From: Saussurea involucrata
Lineage: Eukaryota > Streptophyta > Magnoliopsida > Asterales > Asteraceae
DNA length: 64,000 nucleotides
Assembly: GCA_033807775.1 (NCBI GenBank)
Contig: CM066326.1
Coordinates: 93,970,873-94,034,872, forward strand
Direction: 5' to 3'
Positions 20,256 through 32,348 of this stretch are shown piece after piece; positions within the stretch are counted from its first letter, which is position 1, and each line of letters starts with the position of its first letter. Made by a program: the position numbers and the translations under genes. A model generated the notes under the pieces. That model saw only the letters and a list, made by a program, of their open reading frames with translations, did no database searches and was not told the DNA's origin.

Positions 20256-21293
20256 TGTTAGTCCCAGATGGCTTAACAAGTATTGTAGAAGGGGGGGTTG
20301 AATACAATACACAAAAATTTCACAATTTTAATTCTTATATTTGAAAAACTTTCAAAAGAATTACACACAGAAAACCTAAGATTGTTGCGGAAAAGAACAG
20401 ATAAACTATTCTAACAATCTTACACAAAGTATACAACAAAACAACTAAGAACACTAAGAGCAAAGCTATTGAGTTTTAAGGCTTAAAAGAAGGTTTCTTG
20501 CACTGAGAGAATTTCTTGAAAGCGTGAGAATTGCATGAAGAGCACTTCTCCTTTTATAGTGCCAAGGAGTGCCCAAGAATTTAATGCTTGGGACACTTGT
20601 CATCTTCACATATGCTGATAATGTTGACTTCAGGAGAACTGTGAAGTCCTTGTCACTTTTCACTAGGTGCAGACAGAGTAGCTTGAGCAGATAATAGGGA
20701 CCTTAACTGAAGGTGGATAAAAAGACAAACTGTCACTTTTCTCTGCTGGAGGATATTGTCCCATAATAAATGATCTTCTGTCTTGAGCCTTTAGCACCGA
20801 AGTGGTTTCCACCGAGATTTGAGAAGTCTTCGGTGGAAAGAAGACTAGTCCACCGAAGTTGCAAGCAAGTTTCGGTGGTAACTAGTCCACCGAAATTACG
20901 AGCATGTTTCGGTGGTGAGAGGACCACCGAAATTACAAGTATATTTCGGTGGTGAGAGGACCACCGAAATTACATGTATATTTCGGTGGTGAGAGGAGCA
21001 CCGAAAGGGTCATCGGTGGTGGATGGGGCCACCGAAACTGTCCATGCACTTCGGTGGGAGAAGGCCACCGAAATGTCAAGGGATTTCGGTGGTGATGACT
21101 TGTTTGAAAGTTGCCGAGAGTCTTCTATTTTCCACAAGTAGAGAGTCTTCAAGCTTGGTTTCGGTTGATCTTCGACTTCACCGAACATTTGATATCTTGT
21201 ACAAGTCATTCAAAGAACTGAACTAAAATATTCTAAGTAGGAGTTTTAGGGAAAACATCGGTGAGTCAATTTCAAATCCTTGGTGACCCAACA
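20256..21293 (-). repeat. E1 5' LTR
   Basis: 1038 bp, almost identical to 8784-9781 except for an extra block near 20449-20488 and a few substitutions. It carries the same CCACCGAA/TTCGGTGG array (about 20797-21100). Confidence 0.9.
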
Positions 21294-21595
21294 CTCCCCC
21301 TATTTGAATTTGATCTCTATCCTTAGAATGTTAAAGAGCAAATGAAAATAAGTGCATTTTGACCCTTTTTACTCTTTTGGGTTCTTTTCACATAGACCTT
21401 TCTTTTTGTTTTTGTTTTTTTGAACTATGTTTCGTTGAGTATATTTATACAGTATATATAAAGCAAGGAAATAAAGGTATGTACAGCTACATATAAACAA
21501 GAGAAGCACTTGAATTTTATAAGTCATTCTCATACATCGGTGAATTAAGGAAGCAAAAGATTATCAAAACAACTACCGAAAGATAAATGAAAGAC
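21294..21595 (-). other. E0 3' untranslated region and PPT remainder
   Basis: CTCCCCCTATTTGAATTTGA continues the E0 sequence cut at 8778-8783; CTCCC is the E1 target duplication. Collinear with 9785-10080 of E1. Confidence 0.7.
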
Positions 21596-23559
21596 CTACT
21601 TCTTTGATGATTGTCGGCGCTTGATCTCATCCATTAGGATTCGGTAGTAGGGTTGAGCGTCGGGGATGTGAGGGAACAAGTTGTGGAGGCCTTCAAGAAA
21701 CATGGTGTCGGCAGCTGGGATTTGAGAGAATCTGAAGAAGGCTCGTTTGCCGAAACCATCGTTGAAATACAGTCCTGGAATCGGTGACAGACCCAGAGTT
21801 GTCGTGGGATATGATGCCGAAGTGGGAAGGGAAAGATTTAAGTTACTTACATTCGGTATCTTTCCTTCCTTTGCCATATCCTTGAAGACAGTGTCGGGAG
21901 GATTATGAACTCTGGGGAGGCGCACTTCTTCCTTCAAGGATTGCAGTTTCGATCTTTCATCGGTGGTCAGCACGATGCTATACTTCTTTTTGATCTCCTT
22001 CATCTTTGCCATTAGACCATCAATGTATTTGACAAAGATGTCCTTCTTTGGGTTTGGATTTTTGGCCAAGTGTCGAGAGATCTCGTACCATTCGGGGAGA
22101 CCGTAAGTTTTGAGTTGGTAGTCTCTCACACTTTTCAAAGAGCCATCTTCCCGATCAATGATAAGGCAGATGTCTTTTGGGTTGGCTCTGGAGGTTGCGA
22201 TCTTGACACCTGAGATCGGGGTTCTGTCAGATCGGTGGTGCATCTTCTTCTTGTACCATCTAACTTCTTCATTCCTCTCTTGTTCAAATTCACTCAGCAC
22301 CGATTTCTGTGCCGACACGGCATCGGTGGACTTGGCTTTCTTGGCTTCTTCCTCTGCAACTTTTAAAGAGAGAGCCTTGGAATCATCAAGGTCTTTTTGG
22401 GCTAATCTGGCTTCCTCAATTTCTTGAGGAGTCAGTCCGAGATTGGGTTTCTGCAGATGTGATGAAGAAGGTTTAAGTTTGAGTTTGTCTGCATCGGTGG
22501 GACGAGTCCCATACTTCATCCTTTCTTTCTCTCTTATTTCTTGTTCGGCCAATTGTTCGGCAGTAAGACGTTCCTTTCCCTTGTCTGTTTCGGCCTCAGA
22601 AATTTGGTCCCCCTCAGTTGTTGCTTTGTCTTCCAAGTCCAACTCTTTTTCTTTAGAGAGTTGCTCCCCCTCAGTGTCGGCGGTTTCAGCGTGAGTTTTG
22701 GTGGTTTCAGGAATGTCATCGGTGGAATATGGAGGCTTGGGGATGACCGAATGTTTAAGAGATGGCAACTTGGGTTGGGTTGTCTTTTTCTCCCCCTCAG
22801 CACCAGCCAGAATCTTCATACCCAGCTGTCTGAACACATAGTCGAATTTCTTATGAAGAAAAGAGAGTTGTTTCGGTACCTCTTCAGAAACCATGGTGAA
22901 GTCACCGAGATCCATCTCCAGTTGGCCGAATTCTTGAAGTGTGGCATGAATGTCACGAAGCGAGTCGGCAGTGGTCTGGCTGAAGTCCTGATGAGACTTA
23001 GTTTCTTGAAGCATCTTCTGAAGTTCAGAGTCTTTCACCATGGAGGCTGCCTTGAAAGCACCAAAGGAGAAGGCAAGATCCCCATGAGATCTGGACAAAG
23101 ATCCACCCTGGAAACCAAAGAGTTGATGTCGGTGGTAAGGGGCCGTATAGCATCGGCAACAGTATCTGAAAGAGTCTGCGGCAGGCGAGATTCGATAGTG
23201 GACATCCGGGAACTCGTCATGGCAATCATTGCAAGAGTGGCCCGTTTGAAAGATTCAAATTGGGTGCCGACAAGCCGACATTGTCGAGCACTTTCTTGTA
23301 AGGCCTCAATCAAAGAGGGTGCTTGAACACTGGTGTCACCCCCGACATCCCCAGTAACTATGTAGCGGATGCGATGGGGATCCTCCGCCGAAATAGGAAT
23401 GTTGCCGGGATACAGCATTTCATCGGGGAATAGTGGTCTCGGTGGCGGAGTGGGAGCTCGTCGGGGTGAATTCTGACCCGGGGAGGGTGATCGGTGTGGC
23501 GTAGGCGATCTTTGAGGAGTTTGAACCAGGGGAGAACTTCGGGGAGAAGTCTGGTTCAA
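21596..23559 (-). pseudogene. E0 extra ORF, C-terminal part
   Basis: A 500-aa frame (21596-23098) and an overlapping upstream frame (23035-23559) together match the E1 C-terminal part. Shared blocks: WYKKKMHHRSDRT, REDGSLKSV, KDIFVKYIDGLMAKMKEIKK, IPGLYFNDGFGKRAFFRFSQ and HIPDAQPYYRILMDEIKRR. The 174-aa frame holds AEDPHRIRYIV, matching EPDPHRLLF in E1. The frame change around 23035-23098 marks an indel. The linker lacks the long PPKP run of E1. Function unknown. Confidence 0.7.
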
Positions 23560-25020
23560 AGGTGACTCTGTCGGTGAAAGGGATGAGGACTCAATGGGGA
23601 TTGCTCCGACCGATGGGGAGGTTCGGGGAGAACCAGTTTCGTCAAAGAGTCCTGCAAAGAAATCATGGGGGGGATCTAATGGGGGGAACCCTGATCGGGT
23701 TGTGCATCATCATCGATCAAGAAGTGACCGGGTGAAAGGCCGTGAAGTGCGTGGTCCAGACTTTCGGAGGGAGAGTCTAGACTTTCGATGGGAGAGTCTG
23801 CGTGTTCACTCAAAGAACGAGTTGGAGGAGGTAAATTTAGGGATGCCTTGGGGATAATCAGATAGTCGGTGGTGAACAAAAATGATTTGGAAGGGGATGG
23901 CTCACGGACATTTCCTCGAGATCTCTTTAGACGAATCTTCGGGGGGGGGGGGGGGACGAGGAGTGCCTCCGCTTAGAAGGTTTTTGGATCGGGGAAGCCA
24001 CCGACGGGTTAATCGGTGTCATGGTCCTGGAAGCAGCGACGGAGGTTTCGGTGGCCGTTTTCTTCTTCGCGCCGACAGACTTTACTCTGGGACGTGGGGA
24101 GGAGGTCACAACAGCAGGAAGGATCTCGGGGATATCGGGGTGTTGAAACCCTGGAATTTCAGAATCACCCCATTGAAGTTCTGGAGAGATGGCTAAGGTG
24201 ATCATACCTCGGCGTAAAGTACGATCGGTGTTGAGAACACCGACGTTGAGAGTCTTGTTGCCGACGATCGGGGGAGACCAGTCATAGGTGAATCGGGGAG
24301 TGTGAGACTTGCGGTCTTTGTCCAGAGCTTTGCCAAGTTTGTGATGGATGATCATAGAGACAAATCGGGGGTAGGCAACATGGCACTTCTTTGGATGGGA
24401 GATCACTTCCACTAATTCGGTGAAGAAGTACTGGGCGAAATCCACTCGGCGTTGAAAGATTAAGGCATTGGCAAGTTTGGCGATGTACGAAGGGGATTGA
24501 TCGTGGCCTCTTGTCTTTCGGGAGAGGCAGTGGATCACATGGGCAAAGAAGAAGTTCCATACACCACCCATGTGACTCCAAAGAAGGGTTCCAGGACCTT
24601 TGGAGCTTTTGGAGTTGTCATCGAACACGTAACCTGTTGTACTGAGGACATCTTCGAGAACGGTATCTGAATGCCATTCGTCATAGGGATCGAAAGCATC
24701 GATTTTAAGTGCAGTGCGAACATCATCGACCCCAAAGGTGAGGTCATGATCACCTTCGTCTTCAGAGAGGATGGATGCGTGGATCGCATCATTGGAGGAG
24801 TCATACACACAGGTAAGCCAGAATTTCCCAATGAGCATTTTGCTCATTTTGGGATTACAGGAGAAGGCATGAAGAAGGGGAGAGCGAGTGAAGAACTTGA
24901 TTACATGGTTGAACTCTGGGTGAGAGGGGTCGGGGTCAAATCTTGCAACGTGATTGCATGGGTTGAACTTGGATCAGCAAAACACGTAGGGGGGTGTTCT
25001 TTGAGGACACCATTGATGAT
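23560..25020 (-). pseudogene. E0 extra ORF, N-terminal part
   Basis: A 306-aa frame at 23927-24847 contains MSKMLIGKFWLTCVYD, GDHDLTFGVDDVR, GGVWNFFFAHVIHCLSRK and VAYPRFVSMI, matching the E1 N-terminal domain. The frame is lost at a run of 13-14 G (23940-23953, plus strand), at the N-terminus upstream of 24847, and again in the linker (a separate frame lies at 23676-23879). It is broken in at least three places. Confidence 0.65.
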
Positions 25021-25624
25021 CGAGCTCCTAGAAGGATTAGGGTGCAGGTTATAGATAGAGAGCGGATAAGAAGATGAAGGGGACGTAAAGGAAAAATGAA
25101 GGAGAAGGGTTGAGTATATATAGGGTTTGCGAAAAATGGGGGGAACGGTTAAAAAAAGAATTAAAAAAATAAAAAGGCAATCATGACCACGTTGGAATTC
25201 GTGGTCAGGAAGCCGTTTCACGAAACGGGGAGATGAGGGGTCTGACAGGCTAGGGTTATAGGGGTGACGTGTGGATAGGTTTGAATTTCGGTGGACATCG
25301 GTGAGGAATATGAAGAGATTATCGGTGGGCATCGGTGGGGAAAGATATGCCGAGATGGAATCGGTGAGGATTTGCTTACCGAATAGATCCACCGAGGCGT
25401 TGAGACACCGAAGAGGACAGATATGCGCACCGAGGAGATCCACCGAGAGATGAGTCACCGAAAAGATCACTTGGGGTTTTTATGTCGAAAGTGGATTTTG
25501 GTCCCACCGAGAATTATCTGTTTATCGAAAAGATCACCGAAGATGCTCATGCCGAAAAGAGATTTTGTTATCACCGAAGGTTATCAGACCGAAAGTTTTT
25601 TTTTTTTTTGGAACCTATTCTAAG
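25021..25624 (-). repeat. E0 pol-to-extra-ORF spacer with CACCGA motifs
   Basis: Non-coding. From about 25280 to 25590 it carries TCGGTGG, CACCGAGG and CACCGAAAAGATC units in mixed order, the diverged equivalent of 13675-14230 in E1. Confidence 0.6.
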
Positions 25625-25722
25625 TACAACATGCCAAGTTCACTGATAAGGAAGGTGAACCTGGCCTCATCCAGAGGTTTAGTAAACAAATCTGCAAGCT
25701 GAAGATCAGTTGGAATAAAATG
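25625..25722 (-). pseudogene. E0 pol: end of RNase H
   Basis: The minus strand reads HFIPTDLQLADLFTKPL then FLISELGM, the copia RNase H terminus. It is cut at 25722 by E2; the adjoining sequence is at 33655. Confidence 0.75.
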
Positions 25723-27027
25723 TGTTAGACAACCTAGGGGGGGTAAGGTTGTATTTTAAATCTTTTACTTTCAAAAAAAATTCTTTTATAAATAAATACA
25801 GTACAGAAACAGTATAAATAAATCAGAGTATAGAAATAATAAATAAACAACAATTATATAAACAGATATAATTTAAATGCACAGCGGAAAGTAAATAGAT
25901 AAGGGAAAGAGAATACTTGACAACGTAATTTTTAAAGTGGTTCACCAAACACAAAGTTGGCTAGTCCACCTCGAGAAAATAACACTTCTCGGAGATCCAA
26001 TACGAACGTGTTCTTTATGGTAGAAACACAAACCTTAATACAAATAATATTGTCACGAATATCTCTACTCAGATGAGAGATTTATATGGATCACTCACTC
26101 TATTCAAACACTTACAAGAGGGTATAATTTTAATATGACAATCACTCTTGTAAAATATTAATCACTTGGATTTTTAGAGAGAGTTTGATCACTTGAGTTG
26201 TTTTGCTGATTCAACTAATCGAGAGATTTTAATCTGCTATTAACTCAAGAATTCTTGCTCAAAAATATTTTTATAAATTATAACAGTTGAGAGAAGAAAC
26301 AGCAGAGTAGTGATCAAATGCTGAGGAAGAAATTAAATGCTGAAGTTGGTGTAGTTATTGTTACTGTTGTCTCTATCTTTTATTCTTCACAAACGTCGCA
26401 TATATATATATGCAAGGCTCCAACGGCTAGATGAGGTGGCGGTATAAAGGGAGCAGCGCACGCAGGAGTCTCTCGGCTGAAGACGCTTCTTCATTAAATG
26501 AATGAATAGTAAAAAGCAAAGGAAAGTTTTTTTTTAATATGTCAGACGCAAAAGAGAAAAGCAATTTCAATTTGTCAGACGCAAAAGTGAAAAGTAATCA
26601 TGAGTTTTTTAATAAATCATATATATTATATATATATAAAATATAATGATGATATGTTTAATAATATAATATATATATAGATATATATATCATACGTTAT
26701 TATATATATATATTAAAAAAAATCTTTTGAATTTAATATTAAAAGATTAATTATTTCAAAAACATTATTGGGATTGGTTTTCGAAATATCCAAGTGGTAT
26801 ATTATTTTAGGGTGTTTATCATTTTAAAATAAAATGACGAAACTCTTCAGTCTTGGATTCTTCAGATAAATGATTCGAGATCATTTAAATATCTGCACAC
26901 TCAGATAAAATATCAGATAACAAAGAATGCGGTGTGTTTTGTAATCATCAAAATAAATATGGAGATGTGATTTTATGTGTACCAAAAATATATCACAATA
27001 TTAAAGCTGGGTACACTTGCACCAACA
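25723..27027 (-). repeat. E2 3' LTR
   Basis: TGTTAGACAACCTAGG to GCACCAACA. It shares end blocks with the E3 LTR (54282-55536), e.g. ATCCAAGTGGTATATTATTT. It includes TA-rich microsatellite stretches at 26615-26715. Confidence 0.88.
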
Positions 27028-27543
27028 AAATGCAGCTCAATGTCACATTTGGAGATATGGTCCCTGATGAAATGATATCGGATATCGATGTGTTTGGACC
27101 TTGAGTGAAGAACAGGATTGTTTGCAATTGCAATTGCACTTGAAGACCTAAGAAAAAAGTTAGCTCCCCCATCATGCTCATCTCATATTCACTTTTCATG
27201 AGAGAGGCAAAGTCATCACACAGAGACTCATCGGTGGCACCGAAAATAATGTCATCCACATAGATTTGAACAAGAATGAGATTACCTGAAGTTTGCTTGT
27301 GGAAGAGAGTGTTGTCAATTGTACCTCTAGTATAGCCATGCTTGAGTAGAAAGATGGCAAGAGTGTCATACCAGGCCCGATGAGCCTGCTTGAGCCCATA
27401 CAGAGCTTTGTCAAGTCGGTACACATAACCTGGACGTGTGGAATCTTCAAAGCCTGGAGGTTGCTTCACATAGACTTCCTCAGCTAGTTCTCCATTCAGA
27501 AAAGCACTTTTCACATCCATTTTAAATACCCTGGAGTTCTTGT
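27028..27543 (-). pseudogene. Duplicated E0 RT fragment inside E2
   Basis: Same length and, as far as I can see, same sequence as 33655-34170. It encodes MDVKSAFLNGELAEEVYV, ALYGLKQAHRAWYD, IYVDDIIFGAT and MMGELTFFLGLQV, then jumps out of frame into the AIAIANNPVLHSRSKHI part of RNase H. About 600 bp is deleted relative to E1. The junction with E2 pol is at 27543/27544. Confidence 0.8.
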
Positions 27544-30029
27544 TTAGGTGAAGATTGAAAGCGAGCACATAAACATACACTAAACATAATATCAGGTCTA
27601 CTAGCAGTTAAATATAACAAGCTACCAATCATACCACGATAAATCTTTTCATTAAAATCGTTTCCCTCCTCGTCACGAGATAATTGCAAATTTGTGGTCA
27701 TTGGAGTTTCAACGGGTTTGACATTTTCAAAGTTAAACTTTTTCAACATATCTTTACAATATTTAGATTGACTAATAAAAATACCAGTTTCACATTGTTT
27801 TATTTGCAATCCTAAGAAGAATTTTAATTCTCCCATCATGCTCATTTCAAATTCGCTAGTCATTTTCGCAGAAAATTCATTACACAATTTTTCATTAGTG
27901 GAACCAAAAATAATATCATCAACATATACTTGCACAACCACAATATCATTTTGAACATATTTCACAAATAAAGTATTATCAATTTTACCCATAATATAAC
28001 CACTAGAAATTAAAAAGGTTTTTAATCTATCATACCAAGCACGCGGAGCCTGCTTTAAACCATAAAGCGCCTTTTTTAATTTATAAACATGTGTCGGATT
28101 TTCAAAATTTTCAAAACCGGGAGGTTGAGAAACGTATACCTCCTCATTTATAATACCATTTAAGAAAGCACTTTTAACATCCATTTGAAATAACTTAAAA
28201 TCTTTAGCATTTGCAAAAGCGAGAAGCATTCGAATAGACTCCAACCTTGCAACCGGTGCAAAGGTTTCGTCATAATCTATACCTTCTTGTTGACTGTACC
28301 CCTTGGCAACTAAACGTGCCTTGTTTCGTGTGACTCCACCGTTCTCGTCTACCTTATTTCGGAAGACCCATCTTGTGCCAATAATGGTTTGACTACTAGG
28401 GCTAGGCACTAAGTCCCACACATCATTCCTAGTAAATTGGTTTAACTCTTCTTGCATGGCCATAATCCAATCCTCATCACCTAAAGCTTCATCTATGGTT
28501 TTAGGTTCTATGGTTGAGATAAAGGCATGGAAAGCACAATGGGTATGGATTTGTGATCTAGTTGTCCTTTGGTTTAGGTCACCTATAATTTGATCTACGG
28601 GATGGCCTCGAGCGGTTCTAAGATTAGGATCATCTACACCTTGTGGAATAAAACAAGGAGGGGCATCACTAGTTTCAATATTATTTGTGGAAGGTTGGGT
28701 ACCTAAATCCAAGGTACTAAGTTGTTGGGCTAAGACATCTCCTTCACAAACATTGTCATTTGCTAAGGGTGCACTCGGTTTGGGAGGACTCTCGTCAAAA
28801 CTAACATTAAGGGATTCTTCCACTACCATGGTTTCCTTATTTAGGATTCTATAGGCTTTGCTATTCCAAGAGTAACCTAGGAACACTCCTTCATAGGCTT
28901 TAGGGTCAAATTTGGTTAAGTAGGATTTGGTGTTTAAAATGAAACATTTACACCCAAAAACTTTCAGGTGAGCTAAGGAAGGTTTTCTACCACGGTAAAG
29001 TTCATAGGGTGTCTTATTTAGGATACTTCTAATTAGGACACGGTTAAGCACATAGGTCGCGGTAGCAACGGCATCACACCAAAACTTTTGGGGAACTTGA
29101 TGTTCGTTTAGCATAGTTCTACTCATTTCTTGCAACGTTCTATTTTTCCTTTCAACAACCCCGTTAGATTGAGGTGTTCGAGGAGCAGAAAAGTTATGAG
29201 TTATACCATGTTTATCACAAAAGGCACCAAATTGTACTTCATTATCGAATTCTCGTCCATGGTCCGTACGTATGGAAACAATCGTACAACCTTGTTGGTT
29301 TTGAATTCGTTTTCCCAAAATTTTAAACTTTTCAAAAGCCTCATTTTTATGTCTCAAAAATAAAGTCCAAGTATAACGGGAATAATCATCCACAATAACC
29401 AAAGTGTAAAAATTTCCTCCAAAACTTTGAATAGCCATCGGGCCAAAAAGATCCATATGTAAAAGCTCTAAAACTCTTTGAGTAGAAATAACATTTTTAG
29501 ATTTATGAGAAACGTGATGTTGTTTGCCGACACGACAAGCATCACAAAAATGATTATCAAACTTTAATTTTGGAAGGTCACTCACAAGCTCCTTATTTTT
29601 TAAATTTTGAATTAATCTTAGATTAGCGTGACCTAAACGCCTATGCCATAAAGTAGAAACATCATTAAAAGAAGATAAGCATACATTTTCAGATACAACA
29701 GTTTTGCAAATATATAAATTTCCTTTCACAGAACCAGTCAAAAGAACTTGGCCATTTTTCAAGATTTTGCACGAGTCTTCTTCGAAGACAACAGTTATAC
29801 CATTTTTACACAATTGGCGAACACTTAACAAATTAAAATGTAAATTATCAACATGATTCACATCAAGAAATTTAACATTATTGCAAGAGACTGTACCTCT
29901 CCCAATTATATTTCCTTTGGAGTTTCCTCCAAAAATTACCTGTCCACCATCACATGACTTATATGATGAAAAAAGATTATTGTTTCCGGTCATGTGACGT
30001 GTGCAACCACTATCGAGTATCCAGTCCAT
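27544..30029 (-). CDS. pol: E2 pol: protease, integrase, reverse transcriptase (3' truncated)
   Basis: Open to 27522 by read-through into the duplicate; native pol runs 30029 to about 27544. Protease WILDSGCTRHMTG at aa 3-15; GAG-pre-integrase LWHRRLGHANL ... CDACRVGKQHH; integrase D-D-E in LLHMDLFGPM, SIRTDHGREF and TPQSNGVVERKNRTL; RT with DETFAPVARLESIR, QMDVKSAFLNG and VYVDDIIFGST. It ends after SRPDIMFSVCLCARFQSSPK, just where RNase H should begin, because the recombination junction replaces the rest. The protease to RT frame has no stop. Confidence 0.88.
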
Positions 30030-30394
30030 ATCAAGGTTTATCTACAATAATAAAGATGTAATTTTTATGGTCCCCATTTCTCGTGGGTCCTTGACAATTA
30101 GTTTTAATAAAAAAAACATATATATAAAGTCAAACAGAATATATATATATAATACATTACACAATATTAATATATATATATAATACATCAAACAATATTA
30201 ATATATATATATAACACATATCAAGTCAAACAAAATATATATATAATATATTAAACACACAAAATATATATATATGTAGTACGTATATATATATAAACAA
30301 ACAGTACATAGCAATATATATTACTTATATATATAATATATACAACAAATTATATTTAAACTATATATATATATAACATATATACATAACACAT
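30030..30394 (-). repeat. E2 gag-pol spacer, TA-rich tandem repeats
   Basis: Short non-coding gap dominated by TATATATA and by a repeated unit around ATACATNAANCAATATTAATA (about 30150-30210). The gag-type end words GGTCC...GTGGGTCC lie at its pol-proximal edge. The repeats may have separated gag and pol frames. Confidence 0.6.
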
Positions 30395-32290
30395 TTAAAA
30401 CCATAAACGCATACCACCGGGATTATCATTACTAAACATTCCTTTTGGAATCCATTTATTTACCATTTTAATTTTGCGATTATATTTATCATACACATAA
30501 AAACAAGTATTTATATTCACATTATTATTAGGTTTAGAATATTTATCATGGTACATGCGAGCATACGGTTTTCTCGTATTATAATTTACATTATTTATTT
30601 TACGCACATACGGATGTTTTTGCACATATTGATTTCTTGTATTAACTTTAGGTGATTCATAAAATCTTTTGATGGGTTTACAAGAACATTTATCTTTGCA
30701 CGTATCGGAACCAATACCTTTTCTACATTTTATACGGTTAGGCATATTAAGCATGTTAAGAACTTTTTTATTACTACTTTCAAAGGCTTTAGCTAACATG
30801 TTATCTTTTTCATATGAATCACATTTTCCTTTTAAACATGCAATCTCATTCTCAAGAATATCACATTTTGTACAAATAATATTTTCATGTGACTTTTTAT
30901 TTAAGCATGCAATTTCTTTGTTTAGAGCATCACAAGATTTACAAAAATCTTTTTCTCCTAATTTAGTTTCTAATTTAGCAATTATATTCATATCATTTTC
31001 AGATTTTTGTTTGCCATCATTAATTTTCTTATTACATGCAGATATCGTTTCTTTTAATCTAGAATTTTCGTCTTGGTAACGATTTGCAAGAGCAGCCATT
31101 TTGTGAAATGATTCATATAATTCTTCAAGATTATTTTCATTATCACTATCATAATCTGAGTAAGAAGATTTTACCTCATCGTCGCTTTCGGCCATAAGAC
31201 AAATAGCTTGATATTCGTCTTCTTCTTCGCTTTCACTCCACGCGCCTCCAATGAAGGCTTTCTCCTTCTTATTTTGAAATTTGTTCTTTTTAGGACATTC
31301 ATTGGCGTAATGATCTTTGTCGCCACATGAGTAACAAAAACCTCTCTTTGGCTTAGCTTTATCGTCACCACTTGAGTCGTCATTTTTCTTTACTTTTTCG
31401 TCTCGTTTATGGAACTTACGACTTCGGTTTTCACCACCACGACGGTAGTTACCGTTTCTTTGAAATCTGCCATTGTTAGAAAATTTATTATTATTAAAAA
31501 ACTTGGAAAAGTTTCTTACCAACATGGCAACTTCATTGAGAGTTTCGGATGGATCTTTTGAGGTGCTAGCTTCCTCCTTCTTCTTCTTGACATTCGGAGT
31601 TGAGGCATTAAGAGCGATCGACTTCTTTTTGACTTGCTCCCGATCTTTGTTTCTTTTGAGTGCAATTTCATGCACTTTAAGATTACCGATCAAGTCATCT
31701 ATCTTCATTATGGAAAGATCACGGGAGTCTTCTAAAGATGTTATCTTTTGCATCCACTCCGAAGGAAGGGCTCGTAGGATTTTCCTTATATAGTCCTCGT
31801 TAGGATAAGTGCGATCCAAACCTTTCAAAGTAGTCACAATAAGGTTAAATCTTTTAAACATTGAGTCAATTGACTCATCTTGTTTCATTTCGAACAGTTC
31901 ATAATCGTGAACTAAAATATTCACTTTACTAGATTTAACTTCCGTGTTTCCACGATGAGTATTATTTAAACTTTCCCATATTTGATTTGCAGTTTTATAT
32001 GTATATACTCTTTCAATTTCATCAGTTGTTAAAGCAGCATATAATATATTCTTAGCTTCAAAGTTTAAACAAAAATGAGTTTCATCAGAAGTAGTCCATT
32101 CATCTATAGGTTTATCAATAAAAACATCGTCTTTCACAATGGTGGGTTTAAAATTCCCTTTTTCTATAATATTCCAAATCTTTTGATTTTTGCCACGCAC
32201 GTGACATTCAAATAGCTCGGCCCAAATGCCAAACTTTTCAGTATCTATCAAGGGAGGTTTTGAAAACACAATATTAGTTTGTTGAGCCAT
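30395..32290 (-). CDS. gag: E2 gag
   Basis: 631 aa beginning MAQQTNIVFSKPPLIDTEKF, 44 nt from the PBS. Copia gag/UBN2 fold with FEAKNILYAALTTDEIERVY, ANQIWESLNNTHRGNTEVK and DESIDSMFKRFNLIVTTLKG; one CCHC knuckle CYSCGDKDHYANEC at aa 319-332; then an acidic patch and a Cys-rich, coiled-coil-like C-terminal half with repeats of CDALNKEIACLNKK type. The tail FYVYDKYNRKIKMVNKWIPK is shared with E3 gag. It forms the particle shell and packages RNA. Intact. Confidence 0.88.
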   Translation of the reverse strand: MAQQTNIVFSKPPLIDTEKFGIWAELFECHVRGKNQKIWNIIEKGNFKPTIVKDDVFIDKPIDEWTTSDETHFCLNFEAKNILYAALTTDEIERVYTYKTANQIWESLNNTHRGNTEVKSSKVNILVHDYELFEMKQDESIDSMFKRFNLIVTTLKGLDRTYPNEDYIRKILRALPSEWMQKITSLEDSRDLSIMKIDDLIGNLKVHEIALKRNKDREQVKKKSIALNASTPNVKKKKEEASTSKDPSETLNEVAMLVRNFSKFFNNNKFSNNGRFQRNGNYRRGGENRSRKFHKRDEKVKKNDDSSGDDKAKPKRGFCYSCGDKDHYANECPKKNKFQNKKEKAFIGGAWSESEEEDEYQAICLMAESDDEVKSSYSDYDSDNENNLEELYESFHKMAALANRYQDENSRLKETISACNKKINDGKQKSENDMNIIAKLETKLGEKDFCKSCDALNKEIACLNKKSHENIICTKCDILENEIACLKGKCDSYEKDNMLAKAFESSNKKVLNMLNMPNRIKCRKGIGSDTCKDKCSCKPIKRFYESPKVNTRNQYVQKHPYVRKINNVNYNTRKPYARMYHDKYSKPNNNVNINTCFYVYDKYNRKIKMVNKWIPKGMFSNDNPGGMRLWF

Positions 32291-32334
32291 TTAAAGGAAT
32301 AAAAGAAATTTATGCAGAGATTTTTGAAAGACCT

Positions 32335-32346
32335 GCTCTGATACCA
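32335..32346 (-). other. E2 primer binding site (initiator tRNA-Met)
   Basis: TGGTATCAGAGC on the minus strand, 2 nt inside the 5' LTR. Confidence 0.9.
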
Positions 32347-32348
32347 AA

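Larger units (their letters stand above)
8784..21293 (-). mobile_element. E1: near-complete Sirevirus (Ty1-copia) with extra downstream ORF
   Basis: The 12.5-kb element has LTRs at 8784-9781 and 20256-21293, TSD CTCCC (8779-8783 and 21294-21298), an initiator tRNA-Met PBS, gag, PR-IN, RT-RNaseH, then a long extra ORF before the PPT. The protein order PR-IN-RT-RH is copia. The long two-knuckle gag, the extra ORF and palindrome-rich LTRs indicate the Sirevirus/SIRE lineage. The LTRs differ by few substitutions plus a roughly 40-bp block present only in the right one (about 20449-20488), so insertion is fairly recent. Two short frameshifts (near 16166 and 11825) interrupt coding. Confidence 0.9.
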
